Below are positions 53,203 to 63,100 of a stretch of DNA of 64,000 bases, piece by piece; position 1 is the stretch's first letter, and the number at the start of each line of letters is the position of its first letter. The DNA comes from Taibaiella soli (lineage in GTDB: Bacteria > Bacteroidota > Bacteroidia > Chitinophagales > Chitinophagaceae), in assembly GCF_003236175.1 (NCBI RefSeq), contig NZ_QKTW01000009.1, forward strand, positions 218,128 to 282,127, read 5' to 3'. The translations under genes and the position numbers were made by a program. The notes beneath the pieces are model-generated. The model was not told where the DNA came from. It worked only from the letters and a program-made list of their open reading frames with translations, and ran no database searches.

Positions 53203-53210
53203 TATCTTTG
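53203..53210 (+). promoter_or_regulatory. -7 promoter box of the second ABC exporter
   Basis: TATCTTTG, an exact TAnnTTTG match, lies 8 bases before the ATG at 53219, and a TTG element lies about 17 bases further upstream. It shows that the longer frame from 53183 is not the true start. Confidence 0.65.
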
Positions 53211-53218
53211 TAAACTGT

Positions 53219-55000
53219 ATGAAATTACTACTACAATATCTCAGCCGTTACAGGGGGCTTATCCTGCTAACGCTGCTGATGGCTACCATCAACCAGGTTT
53301 TTTCCCTTTTCGATCCTTATATTTTTGGCCACTATCTTATTGATCCTTTTGCCAACAAGGTGGGGCAATTTAAAAGTGCCGGCAAGGACAATGAATTTTT
53401 CAGGGGTGTATTGATCGCGTTAGGAATGCTGATCACTACTGCGATGATATCGCGTATTGCTAAAGCTTTCCAGGATTATACTACGAATGTCGTGATCCAG
53501 AAATTTGGTGCACGGCTGTATACCGACGGTTTGCGTCATGCGTTGCGTTTGCCTTATCAGGATTTTGAAGATCAGCGCAGTGGTGAAACACTTTCCGTAT
53601 TGCAGAAAGTGCGTGCCGATTGCGAAAAATTCATTACCAGCTTTGTAAACGTATTGTTTGTAACTGTTGTAGGCATTGTGTTTGTGATGGTATATGCGTT
53701 TACGCTGAGTCCGTGGTTGCCGGTTATTTATTTGGGCGGTGCCATTGCGTTGAGTGTGCTGACCAGTGTGTTGAGTAAAAAGATCAAGTTTATTCAGAAG
53801 AACATTGTGAAAGAAACCAATGCACTTGCCGGTTCTACAACAGAATCGCTCCGCAATATTGAATTGGTAAAAAGTCTCGGTCTCACTAATCAGGAAATTC
53901 GCCGTCTGAACGCTAATACCATTAAGATTCTTGGCCTGGAACTGAAAAAAGTAAGAAGCATCCGTTCTATTTCATTCGTGCAAGGAACATTTGTAAACTT
54001 CCTGCGTCAGTGTATCATGTTTGCTTTGCTGTATTTTCTCTTTCATGATAAAATCACGCTGGGCCAGTTATTCACGATGCAGTTTTATTCCTTCTTCATT
54101 TTTGGTCCATTGCAGGAATTGGGTAATGTAATTCTTTCTTATCGTGAAGCGCAAGCGTCGCTGAATAACATGGAAGAATTGATGAAACGTCCTGTAGAAG
54201 TGAAACCAGAGCATCCAGAAGCAATCAACGATATTCAGACACTGCGTTTTGATTCGGTTCGTTTCCAGCATCAGACTGCGATGCGTCCAGCATTGGAAGA
54301 AATCAGCTTTGAAGTAAAACGAGGCGAAACGATTGCTTTTGTTGGTCCATCGGGTTCTGGTAAAACAACATTGGTGAAATTGCTGGTTGGATTATACCCG
54401 CCGAATAAAGGTCATGTTTATTATAATGGTCATGCCGGCGATAAAATTGATTTTGATGAGCTGCGTCACCAGATTGGTTTTGTAACACAGGATACACAGT
54501 TGTTCTCGGGTACAATCAGAGAAAACCTGCTGTTCGTAAATCCGGGTGCAAGCGATGAATTGATCAACGATGTGTTGCAGAAGGCTGCTTGTCAAAACTT
54601 GCTGGCTCGTGCAGAGAATGGTATCCACACGATGATTGGTGAAGGTGGTCTGAAACTTTCCGGCGGTGAACGTCAACGTTTGTCGATAGCACGTGCACTG
54701 CTCCGTAATCCGCATCTGATGATTTTTGACGAAGCTACTTCCGCGCTCGATTCATTGACCGAAGAAGAAATTTCCATGACGATTCGTAATATCACTGATC
54801 AGCGAGAGCATATCACGGTAATGATCGCACACCGTCTTTCTACCATCATGTATGCCGATCGCATTTATGTGCTTGAAAAAGGCCGTGTAGTAGAAACGGG
54901 TACACACTTATCACTTATCGAAGAGAAAGGTCTGTATTACGCCATGTGGCGTCAGCAAATTGGTGAAAGAAAGGAGACGCGTGCTCCGCAGCTGAATTAG
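53219..55000 (+). CDS. ABC exporter, fused permease-ATPase
   Basis: 593-aa half-transporter. Six membrane segments lie in residues 10-310. The ATPase carries Walker A GPSGSGKTTL, Q-loop GFVTQDTQLFSGT, signature KLSGGERQRLSIARAL, Walker B LMIFDEATSALD and H-loop IAHRLSTIMY. It belongs to the MsbA/MDR exporter group; the substrate is unknown. The start was set at 53219 by the promoter box. It is not obviously in an operon with the Nudix gene, which ends 87 bases earlier. Confidence 0.93.
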   Translation: MKLLLQYLSRYRGLILLTLLMATINQVFSLFDPYIFGHYLIDPFANKVGQFKSAGKDNEFFRGVLIALGMLITTAMISRIAKAFQDYTTNVVIQKFGARLYTDGLRHALRLPYQDFEDQRSGETLSVLQKVRADCEKFITSFVNVLFVTVVGIVFVMVYAFTLSPWLPVIYLGGAIALSVLTSVLSKKIKFIQKNIVKETNALAGSTTESLRNIELVKSLGLTNQEIRRLNANTIKILGLELKKVRSIRSISFVQGTFVNFLRQCIMFALLYFLFHDKITLGQLFTMQFYSFFIFGPLQELGNVILSYREAQASLNNMEELMKRPVEVKPEHPEAINDIQTLRFDSVRFQHQTAMRPALEEISFEVKRGETIAFVGPSGSGKTTLVKLLVGLYPPNKGHVYYNGHAGDKIDFDELRHQIGFVTQDTQLFSGTIRENLLFVNPGASDELINDVLQKAACQNLLARAENGIHTMIGEGGLKLSGGERQRLSIARALLRNPHLMIFDEATSALDSLTEEEISMTIRNITDQREHITVMIAHRLSTIMYADRIYVLEKGRVVETGTHLSLIEEKGLYYAMWRQQIGERKETRAPQLN

Positions 55001-55083
55001 TTTGTGAGATGTGGTGAATGTGGGGAATGTGTTTCTTAATGCGATAATTCGCGAATGTGAAGAATGAGATTTAATACAAGGAA

Positions 55084-55112
55084 TGGTCGGACGACTCCAA
55101 GTCGTCTGACCA
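55084..55112. repeat. REP-like palindrome 1
   Basis: Stem GGTC-G-GACGAC with GTCGTC-T-GACC around a TCCAA loop. First of four related palindromes flanking the transposase gene. Confidence 0.8.
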
Positions 55113-55144
55113 TTTTTCTTTATTTCTATAAAATAAACGAGTGA

Positions 55145-55161
55145 GACGACTTGGAGTCGTC
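55145..55161. repeat. REP-like palindrome 2
   Basis: GACGACT-TGG-AGTCGTC, the inverted partner of palindrome 1, 32 bases away. The pair brackets an A/T-rich spacer. Confidence 0.8.
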
Positions 55162-55170
55162 CGATTGTTT

Positions 55171-55771
55171 TTACAAGTGCTGTTTTATCAAAGCATAACT
55201 GTCGGTATAAAAAGTACTTACATTATAGCCGGTTATCGTCATCAACATTTCCTTATTGCACAATGTTCCGTTACGCAACCCGGCGTAATCTTTGAATGAA
55301 GAGTATTCCCAGTCTTCTAGACGATTTACCAGTCCTGCGCGAATCGGGTTTTGGTGAATATAATGCATGCAATTGATTGTGTACTGCTCTAATGTTAGTG
55401 AGGTAGTTTGTTGCAACATTTCGGAAAGCGATTTTGCTTTCGTTTTTTGCTGAAAGAGAGAGCCAGAATCGTTTTTTTGTTTATTAATCGCGCGGCAATA
55501 GCTACTTAACGCCCCGGCCGATGTGGGATGCAAGTCGCTGCATCGGTTTCCCTCCATAAGAAGCGTGTTCGATGATGCTGGACTTATTGGCACGTAACAG
55601 TAGATGAAAGTGATTGGGCATAAGGCACCAGCATAGAATATCACTATTGGGTGCAATTGATTCTTTTATTTTTTTCAAAAAGAAAATGTAGTTCTCGTCT
55701 TTAAAGAAAATCTGACGTTTATTATTTCCACGATTATATACATGATATAATTCGCCTTCGATAAATCGCAT
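55171..55771 (-). pseudogene. REP-associated tyrosine transposase (RAYT, IS200/IS605-like), interrupted
   Basis: Single-stranded-DNA transposase-like protein that acts on REP palindromes. The N-terminal part (MRFIEGELYHVYNRGNN, then CWCLMPNHFHLLL with the HxH metal motif) is in one frame, and the rest (LSSYCRAINKQKNDSG SLFQQ, MHYIHQNPIRAGLV, DWEYSSFKDYAG) is in another. The two frames meet in an unexpected 50-base stretch (about 55510-55563) that contains a palindrome and does not match the family, so a small insertion seems to have broken the gene. Four REP-like palindromes flank it. Confidence 0.85.
55518..55546. repeat. Palindrome inserted within the RAYT gene
   Basis: GATGCA-AGTCGC-TGCATC (55527-55544) within CCGATG...CATCGG (55518-55523 with 55541-55546). 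It is unrelated in sequence to the flanking REP palindromes and coincides with the frame change. Confidence 0.55.
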
Positions 55772-55811
55772 TGTTTCTCCTTTTTGAAGGGAGTAACGCA
55801 ATTTTCTTGCC

Positions 55812-55858
55812 AAATTTAAATGGTCGGACGACTTCGAATTGTCTGACCATTTAAATTT
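55812..55858. repeat. REP-like palindrome 3, extended
   Basis: GGTCGGACGAC-type palindrome (55821-55849) whose arms are extended by AAATTTAAAT/ATTTAAATTT, making a long hairpin just upstream of the transposase gene. Confidence 0.8.
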
Positions 55859-55876
55859 GTTTCTAAGACAAACTAA

Positions 55877-55899
55877 TCAGACGACTTGGAGTCGTCCGA
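55877..55899. repeat. REP-like palindrome 4
   Basis: GACGACT-TGG-AGTCGTC (55880-55896), identical in its core to palindrome 2. It lies directly beside the nadB stop codon. Confidence 0.8.
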
Positions 55900-55904
55900 C
55901 TAGG

Positions 55905-57503
55905 TTAAAGCACAATATTCTGCAGCATCTCGCTTTTTTCCGGATAATCAGTATTGAAATGCAGACCACGGCTTTCTTTGCGAAACTCTGCACTTTTTAT
56001 AATGAGATAACCGATCGTAATGAGATTACGCAATTCCAGCAACTGCGGCGAAAGATTGGTGGATTTGTACAGGTCTTCTGTTTCGGTATGGATGAGGTCA
56101 ATGCGGCGCATAGCACGTTGCAGACGCATATCATTGCGCACAATGCCTACGTAGTCACTCATGATTAACTGCAGCTCCTTCAGGCTTTGCGTAATTAGAA
56201 TCATTTCCTTCGGATCAGTAGTGCCTGATGCATTCCAGTCCGGAATATTTTCGTTGAAATCAATGCGCCCAATATTCTCAGCTGCATCTTCTGCACATCG
56301 GTGAGCAAATACTAAAGCCTCCAGCAGCGAGTTAGAAGCAAGACGGTTGGCGCCGTGCAAGCCCGTACTACTGCATTCGCCGCAGGCATAAAGATTACGG
56401 ATCGATGAATGACCGATTGCATTCACCTTAATGCCGCCACAACAATAATGCGCAGCTGGTGCTACAGGAATCATCTGCTGCATTACGTCTATGCCAATGT
56501 CCATGCATTTTTTATGGATATTAGGGAAGTGCGCTTTGAATTTGCTTTCATCCATGTGTCGACAATCGAGATACACATGTTCCGTACCTGTGCGTTTCAT
56601 TTCATTATCGATGGCACGAGCTACAATATCACGCGGTGCTAAATCTTTGCGGCTATCGTAGCGTTCCATAAATGCTTCGCCGTCTTTGTTGCGAAGAACA
56701 CCGCCATCGCCGCGTACTGCTTCTGTAATCAAAAACGAAGGACTAATGCCTGCTTCAAAAAGAGCAGTAGGGTGGAACTGGATAAATTCCATATTCTCAA
56801 TTCGGCCTTTGGCGCGATACACCATAGCGATACCGTCACCTGTTGCAATACGGGGATTTGTTGTTGTACGATACACTTGTCCTGCGCCGCCAGAAGCCAT
56901 CAGGGTAATGCGTGATAATATTTTTTCGATCTCGCCAGTCTGCAGATTCAATGCATAGACGCCAAAGCAATTGATGTCTGGTGTTGATTTGGTAACGAGA
57001 AATCCTAAATGGTGTTGTGTGATGATATCGATTACAAACCAGTGATTGTGGATATGAATGTTTGGATATTTTTTCACCTCTTCTATCAAAGCGCGCTCCA
57101 TCTCAAAGCCCGTAATATCCTTATGGTGTAGTATTCTGAATTCAGAATGACCGCCTTCTTTTCCGCGCAGATATTCACCTTCTTTGTCTTTATCGAAACG
57201 CGTGCCCCATTCAATAATTTCATTGACACGATCCGGCCCTTCCTTTACCACAAGCTCCACGATGTCTTTATTACAAAGGCCATCACCGGCGATCAGTGTA
57301 TCTTTAATATGTTTCTGAAAACTATCGTGCTCCAGGTCATTTACAACAGCAATGCCACCTTGCGCATATTTGGTATTTGTTTCGTCCGTATTGGCTTTTG
57401 TAAGAATTGTTATTGTCTTGTCAGGAAAACGGCGTGCAGTTTTTACGGCAAACGTAAGTCCTGCGATGCCCGAACCGATAATCAGAAAATCTGTTTTCAG
57501 CAT
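55905..57503 (-). CDS. nadB: L-aspartate oxidase
   Basis: FAD enzyme oxidising L-aspartate to iminoaspartate, the first step of NAD synthesis. 532 aa from the ATG at 57503, where MLKTDFLIIGSGIAGLTFAV gives the Rossmann FAD motif. Also present are NTKYAQGGIAVV, the active-site region GGHSEFRILHHKDITG, FHPTALFEAG, the Arg-containing APRDIVARAIDNE and GLHGANRLASNSLLEALVF. The C-terminal helical domain is complete. nadA and nadC are not in the window. Confidence 0.96.
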   Translation of the reverse strand: MLKTDFLIIGSGIAGLTFAVKTARRFPDKTITILTKANTDETNTKYAQGGIAVVNDLEHDSFQKHIKDTLIAGDGLCNKDIVELVVKEGPDRVNEIIEWGTRFDKDKEGEYLRGKEGGHSEFRILHHKDITGFEMERALIEEVKKYPNIHIHNHWFVIDIITQHHLGFLVTKSTPDINCFGVYALNLQTGEIEKILSRITLMASGGAGQVYRTTTNPRIATGDGIAMVYRAKGRIENMEFIQFHPTALFEAGISPSFLITEAVRGDGGVLRNKDGEAFMERYDSRKDLAPRDIVARAIDNEMKRTGTEHVYLDCRHMDESKFKAHFPNIHKKCMDIGIDVMQQMIPVAPAAHYCCGGIKVNAIGHSSIRNLYACGECSSTGLHGANRLASNSLLEALVFAHRCAEDAAENIGRIDFNENIPDWNASGTTDPKEMILITQSLKELQLIMSDYVGIVRNDMRLQRAMRRIDLIHTETEDLYKSTNLSPQLLELRNLITIGYLIIKSAEFRKESRGLHFNTDYPEKSEMLQNIVL

Positions 57504-57534
57504 AAAATGAACAGCTTGGAATAGCAATAAAAAA

Positions 57535-57556
57535 AACGGTTCCCGAAGGAACCGTT
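57535..57556. terminator. Terminator between DUF6029 gene and nadB
   Basis: Perfect 9-bp stem (57535-57543 with 57548-57556) with a CGAA loop. A-rich on the left, so it reads best as the terminator of the DUF6029 gene on the minus strand. Confidence 0.8.
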
Positions 57557-57586
57557 CACAATTTAAACATTTTATCTGAGCCTGAA

Positions 57587-59191
57587 TTAGAAGCTGGAAG
57601 TCAGACCAATCTTCAGACCGTTAAACGCTGGCTCGTAGCGGCATACGCCACCTGTACAGTTGATACCTGATGGCTGACGCACATAAGACAGTGTAAATCG
57701 GTTTGCTCCTTGTGTAAAGGCGCCGAATACGTTGAAGTAGTGTACTGCTGTTTGGATATTATCGCGGTTGTTCGGATTCAGGTGTGTTGGGTACATGTCT
57801 GATGCAGAAAAAGACCATTTTGGTGCAATGTTGTATTCAAGCAATGCAAATGCCCAGTCACCATAGTCTTGTTTGGTAAACATGTATTCACCTTCGAAAC
57901 GAAGTGATTGTTTTCTGTTGATTCTATAAGTGACCTCCAGGAACGGAGTTGTTGCTTTTACAATCGGATCTTTAACTGGTGTTACTTGGTACAATTGCTG
58001 GTTGTAGTGCATGTATTGCACACCGCCGTCAAAAAGCCATTTTTTCATACCACGATATTCAAATTCACCATAAGCTTCACGATACAATTCTATGTTGTTG
58101 AGATTATTGATATAAGTGAAATCTGTAGTGATGGTAAGATTATCGTTTGGCGTGATCAGCAGATCCATGTTAGTACCCTGTTCTGATAGATCTTGTGACG
58201 CAGGTGTGTAGCGGGCCATCAAGCGTTGTGGGTGCAGGCGCGCGATGATTGGCTGCCAGTTCATGATACCGCGGATCAGCGTTTCATTTGGTGATGTACG
58301 CATAGAGAAGTTCTCTGTACGCTTACCCGTCAGATTTACCGCAATACCTTTTTGCGCATAACCCAAAGTAGTGTACACAACGCTACCTGGTGCATCATAA
58401 AGAGAATCGGATTGGTAAGGATCTACAATCGCTTCGTGTGTTTTGTAAGAACCTTCCGCATACCAGGAGAAATTACCAACAGACAAAGTATTATAAGCAG
58501 TGAATGCGTAGTTGTTGTAGCGTGGTACAAAACGCGCTTCCACTTCCATGTTGTTGATGCTCGATACCACAGCATTCATCGAAGTCTGATCCATGGTACG
58601 GTTCAATGCGCCTACGCCCGGAGACAAATGCACATTTCCCGCCTGAAAATCACCTTCTGCGCTAAATGTTTTGATGATCGGACCGTAAAATTTATTTACA
58701 GCGGAAACGTCTTTTTGCTGACCCACCATGGCTTTGATGTTGATGTTGTCTGTCAGCTGGTATTTTACACGTGCGCCCACCAGTGCGTTATCGATCAAGA
58801 GACCACGGTCTTCGTAAGAACGGAACAGGATACCACTCCCGATCTGATCATATATATAACCGCCGGTAATAGAGGCTTTACCGATGTCTTTGCTCAAACT
58901 CCAGGAACCAATACCAAATGTAGTATACGGTGTACCCGGCAGATAAAGGTTTGAATTCTGCATCGCGTCCATGCGCAAAGTCGCGGTAAAACCTTTGTAG
59001 TTATAACGTAATCCTAACCAGGCTTCACCACCACTTTTATAGTTGTTATACAGTTGGTTGTTGGCGTTGATCGCAGAATCTCTTACGTAGAAGTTCGCGT
59101 TCGCCATAAATTCACCGGAAAGTGTTCCCTGTGCAAATGCACCAAGCACACCGGCCGACATGAGTAAAGAGAGCGTTGCAGTTTTTTTCAT
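57587..59191 (-). CDS. DUF6029-family outer-membrane protein
   Basis: 534 aa from the ATG at 59191, with a signal peptide (MKKTATLSLLMSAGVLGAFAQ). The rest is beta-rich with regular aromatic strands (GEAWLGLRYNYKGFTATLRMDAMQ, KDIGKASITGGYIYDQIGSGILFRSYEDRGLLIDNALVG) and ends in an aromatic GLTSSF tail, typical of an outer-membrane barrel. The family function is unknown. It is divergent from the TlpA-like gene (100 bases between starts), a pairing common in Bacteroidota. Confidence 0.85.
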   Translation of the reverse strand: MKKTATLSLLMSAGVLGAFAQGTLSGEFMANANFYVRDSAINANNQLYNNYKSGGEAWLGLRYNYKGFTATLRMDAMQNSNLYLPGTPYTTFGIGSWSLSKDIGKASITGGYIYDQIGSGILFRSYEDRGLLIDNALVGARVKYQLTDNINIKAMVGQQKDVSAVNKFYGPIIKTFSAEGDFQAGNVHLSPGVGALNRTMDQTSMNAVVSSINNMEVEARFVPRYNNYAFTAYNTLSVGNFSWYAEGSYKTHEAIVDPYQSDSLYDAPGSVVYTTLGYAQKGIAVNLTGKRTENFSMRTSPNETLIRGIMNWQPIIARLHPQRLMARYTPASQDLSEQGTNMDLLITPNDNLTITTDFTYINNLNNIELYREAYGEFEYRGMKKWLFDGGVQYMHYNQQLYQVTPVKDPIVKATTPFLEVTYRINRKQSLRFEGEYMFTKQDYGDWAFALLEYNIAPKWSFSASDMYPTHLNPNNRDNIQTAVHYFNVFGAFTQGANRFTLSYVRQPSGINCTGGVCRYEPAFNGLKIGLTSSF

Positions 59192-59291
59192 TAACCTGAT
59201 GTTAAATCTCAAAAAATTTTCCGAATTTAGGACCTTTGCCGACATTTGGCAAGATTTTTGGACATTATTTTATTCAGTAAATATAACAGAC

Positions 59292-59789
59292 ATGAAAAGA
59301 ATCCTCGCATTGGCCACCGGCCTGTTTCTTACAGTTATGGCTCATGCACAGACAGCAGAATTGCCGGAAACAACAATAAAGGACGTAAATAACGGTAAGA
59401 AAGTTGCGTTTAATCAGACTTTCGAGAAAGGAAAGGTAACCGTGGTAAGCTTTTGGGCGACATGGTGTGTGCCTTGCAAAAAAGAAATCAAAAACATCCG
59501 TGAGAAATTAACAGACTGGAAAAAAGAAGCTGATTTCAACTACATGACTGTTTCAATTGATGAAAGTCGTGCCGAAGGTCTCGTGCGCAGCTATGCAAAA
59601 TCTCAGGGCTGGGATTTTCCTTACTACATTGACGCAAACTCTGATCTGAAACGTTCTCTTAATTTCCAGAACGTGCCATTTACAATCATCGTAGACAAAA
59701 CCGGTAAAGTTGTGTTCATGCACACAGGTTATGAAGAGGGTGGAGAAGAAGAGGTTTTCGCAAAGGTGAAAGAACTGAGCGCTAAATAA
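59292..59789 (+). CDS. TlpA-like thioredoxin-family protein
   Basis: Exported thiol-disulfide oxidoreductase. 165 aa from the ATG at 59292, with a signal peptide MKRILALATGLFLTVMAHAQ; the frame upstream runs through the divergent promoter and is not signal-like. The active site is W58-CVPC-62 (SFWATWCVPCKKE), and the cis-Pro loop is VPFTIIVDK. It probably keeps periplasmic cysteines reduced. It is divergent from the DUF6029 gene. Confidence 0.93.
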   Translation: MKRILALATGLFLTVMAHAQTAELPETTIKDVNNGKKVAFNQTFEKGKVTVVSFWATWCVPCKKEIKNIREKLTDWKKEADFNYMTVSIDESRAEGLVRSYAKSQGWDFPYYIDANSDLKRSLNFQNVPFTIIVDKTGKVVFMHTGYEEGGEEEVFAKVKELSAK

Positions 59790-59815
59790 TTCAGAGATCT
59801 GCAAAAAATTATAGT

Positions 59816-59850
59816 AAAGAGACTGTCGAAAGACAGTCTCTTTTTTTGTA
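59816..59850 (+). terminator. Terminator after the TlpA-like gene
   Basis: Perfect 12-bp stem (59816-59827 with 59832-59843), GAAA tetraloop, then a T run. Confidence 0.93.
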
Positions 59851-60032
59851 AATGATATTTAAGCCGGGCATCGGCACTCTATTTCGCATTCGTCCTGCTG
59901 TTCGCTTTTACTCCTCGCTCGTTACCTCGCTGTGGGGTAACCGCTGCCATCAGGGCTATCATCCAGGCGACTGAATTATTATTAAACATGTGCCAATCGT
60001 CAATCCGAAATGGTCAATCTTATACAAAAAGA

Positions 60033-60054
60033 AACGCCGGAATTTTCCGGCGTT
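60033..60054 (-). terminator. Terminator downstream of the subtilase gene
   Basis: 8-10-bp stem AACGCCGGAA/TTCCGGCGTT followed on the minus strand by TTTCTTTTTG. It lies about 100 bases beyond the protease stop. Confidence 0.7.
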
Positions 60055-60152
60055 CTTCAATTTGTGGGTGGTTCTAAATTTTTTAAATAAAACTTGTCAG
60101 AGCGAAACTGGCAGGTCTTTTTATGTGCATGAATGGTAAAAGGTTTGCCTAA

Positions 60153-63100
60153 CTAACGGGTTACTACAAATTTTACCGGAGCAAACGTCTGCTGTTTGCC
60201 GGTTACACGGAGATAGTAAACACCGTTTGCAATATTGTCTACTGGAATAGCCATTGGCTGACGAGGTTCCAGACGGGAAGCATTTTGTGTGAAGATTGTG
60301 CGGCCTGTAACATCCATTACGGTTACGGTTGTGTTGTCGATCGCTTTGTTGCCAGAGAAAACAGCATAGATGGTACCTGTGTTTACAGGGTTAGGATATA
60401 CACCCAGCTTGCCATTTCCTTGCTCTACGTTTGCTACAGCAGTTGGTGTTTCTGAATCATCGCCACCTTTGTAGATTGCCGGTGAATTTACCGCAGAGTT
60501 GTAGTAAACTTCAAAATCGATGCTGCCTATACGTTCGTTGGTCGTTGCATTGTATTGCGTCAGCATAAACTCATTTAGGTTCGCCGGAAGATTCACGAAT
60601 GGTAATGTTTTCACACCGATTTCAATTACCGTAAACACGTGTTCATTTGCATTCATCTGAATGTTTTTCAAACTGGCGTTGCTGACGTCAGTGAATGAAA
60701 CATATTTTAGGTTGTCATCGTAGCCGAGGTATTTGCCCTGGCGGCCGCCTGAAACCCAACGTGCGTAAAGATTTCCGAGATACACACGAATCGTCATCAG
60801 ACTTTTGAAATCACCACTCATGTATTTGTACACATCTTTCATCGCGTTCAGGTTAAAATTCATCGTAGTAGATGAAGTGTACGGATTCACGAGATAAAAA
60901 GCAGTACTGTTTACAAGTGTGTTGCTGTCGATAGATACTTTTACGAGATTATTGATCGCAAGATTGTTAGAGTTGCGCATATTCACTGGTGTTCTCGTCG
61001 TTTCTGTAATACCAGGACCTTGATCAACGCCGTTGTTGCCATAGGTCGAGATACGTGCCAGTAAGCTGAGGTTGCCTTCTTGTGCTTTCGGCGCAGCAAT
61101 TGCGTAGTTTACCGGATGCCATGCAAGACGAATTACAGTGTCTTTACCAGGCTGAATTACCGGAATGTCGATTGGTGTTGTAGTGATTTCGCCACCGCAG
61201 GCAATTGTTGCATTCCCCGCGTTAGTATAAGTAAATGAGCTGTTGAAATCAGTAGTCCAGTTATGGCTGGTTGATGGGAAAGACCAGTACAGGCGCAGTT
61301 TTTGGCGGCTATTTCCTGTTGTTACCGGAGAAGCCTGACAGCCCGTGTTATGCACGCGTACATTGATGTAGTTGTTAGCAGCAGCGTAATTTGCCGGCTG
61401 ATGCAAGGTAATGGTATCGTTCTGCTGGCGGTTCCAGATATCCGGACTTCTCCACAAATTCCAGTTGCGATTGTCAAGGCTGTCCTGCAGGTTGATCGCA
61501 TCATAATTGTCGTGGTAAGAATCGCGAATAGAAAGGTCGTAGTTGCCAGTGTTGGTCAGTGTAACTTTAATGATCTTGCTCGCTACTTTTTGAACCGGAG
61601 AATTATCATATACAGTAAGACGATACCACAACACATTGCCGCTGATAAGGCTCACAACGTTTGGTTGCTCCGCACTGTAATTGTTCAGCTGCGCGGCATT
61701 GCCCGGAATTGCTTCCCAGTTGTAGGTAAACGGAGCAGTACCATTTACAACAGTTGGTTTCAGTTTGGGTAAAGTACCGTTTGGCAGCGCTGCAGGCGTA
61801 CAGGTCGTGGTGATATCAATGCCTGCAACGAACATCGATGCCGTGGCAGGGTCATTCACGTTAAGCGACGATGCCATTGCAACAGCCGAGCCTGCATCCA
61901 GGCGGCCGGAACCCAGCATACCGGCATAAGCAAGGTTTTGCGGAATAGTGTCAATTTTTGCCGCTGTTTTTTTCAGAATATATTCTATCTGGTAAGGCGA
62001 TAATGCTTTATTAGCGGAAATCATCAGTGCGGCGGTGCCAGATACAAACGGTGTTGCAAATGATGTGCCCCATGCGTTGTAGGCTTGAAATCCATTAGGG
62101 TTAGCAGGGGATAACGTGCCGGAAGATACGCCATGACCCGGTGCACAAATGTCTACCTTGTCATAGTGGCTGTAGTCCGTAGCCGGGAAGCCTATAACGC
62201 GGTTGTGTACATCATTCCAGCTCCAGCCGGTAACTGTACCACCATAGTTATAATTGTATGTGCCGACAGGAAACTGACTGCCTACTGATGTTACGCAGAT
62301 ATTGTGATCATATGCGCCAGGGAAGGCGTATGCGTTTGCCGCGCCGCAAGTGCTGCTGCCATTACCGGCCGAAAAACAGCTAACGGTGCCGTTTTCATAA
62401 ATGGATGTGTAAACGCCCTGCTGGATTACATCATAGCTACAGTTGTTGAACCAGCTGCCGTTAATTACAGGCACGCCATCGGCAGACATCTGCAGCATTT
62501 CATCGTCATACATGTTGCCGGAAATATCCATTTTGCAATTGTATCCGATTGATGCGAAACCCGCATTATTATCCGTTCTGCCAGCTGCAATTGTTGCCAC
62601 CATTACGCCATGTTTGTCGGGAGCGCCTCCGTTGTAACGTATACGCGCAAACTTGCTGATCAGATCTGGATTGGTTGTGTCGAAATAAGTATCTGTGATA
62701 CCTATCAAAACGGAAGAGTCACCTTTGGTGATATCCCATGCGTCTTTTGCGCGGATGAGATCGAGGTCGGTCTGGCCTGTACCAACGCCCGGATAACCGT
62801 AATCATTAGGCGAGTAAAGGGTTGTAGCCTCGTTTTCAATTTTTGCGTATGGAAATAAATCGGCGTTATAATTCTTGAGATCTTCAAGTAGTTTCGGTGA
62901 GCTGACCTCCACTACCCATATATTCTTAAGGTAGCTTTCTGGCGCTGATGGATAAGCTTGTTGAAACTTTCCGATCGTATAGCGCGCAAAAATATTGTCT
63001 ATTTCAGCATTGTTGAATGAAACCACTGTTCTGTCTCCCCTTTGTAGAACTGTAGGTTGCAAACGTGTGTTGTCAATACTGATCAGCATACGTGTTGTTT

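Larger units (their letters stand above)
59790..60152. other. 363-bp convergent intergenic region
   Basis: Two terminators (59816-59850, 60033-60054) flank a GC-richer block (about 59860-59970) rich in CGCTCGTTACCTCGCTG-type words and a GTTACC/GGTAAC hairpin, ending CTGCCATCAGGGCTATC. The block resembles dispersed intergenic repeats of Bacteroidota, but only one copy is in the window. Confidence 0.45.
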
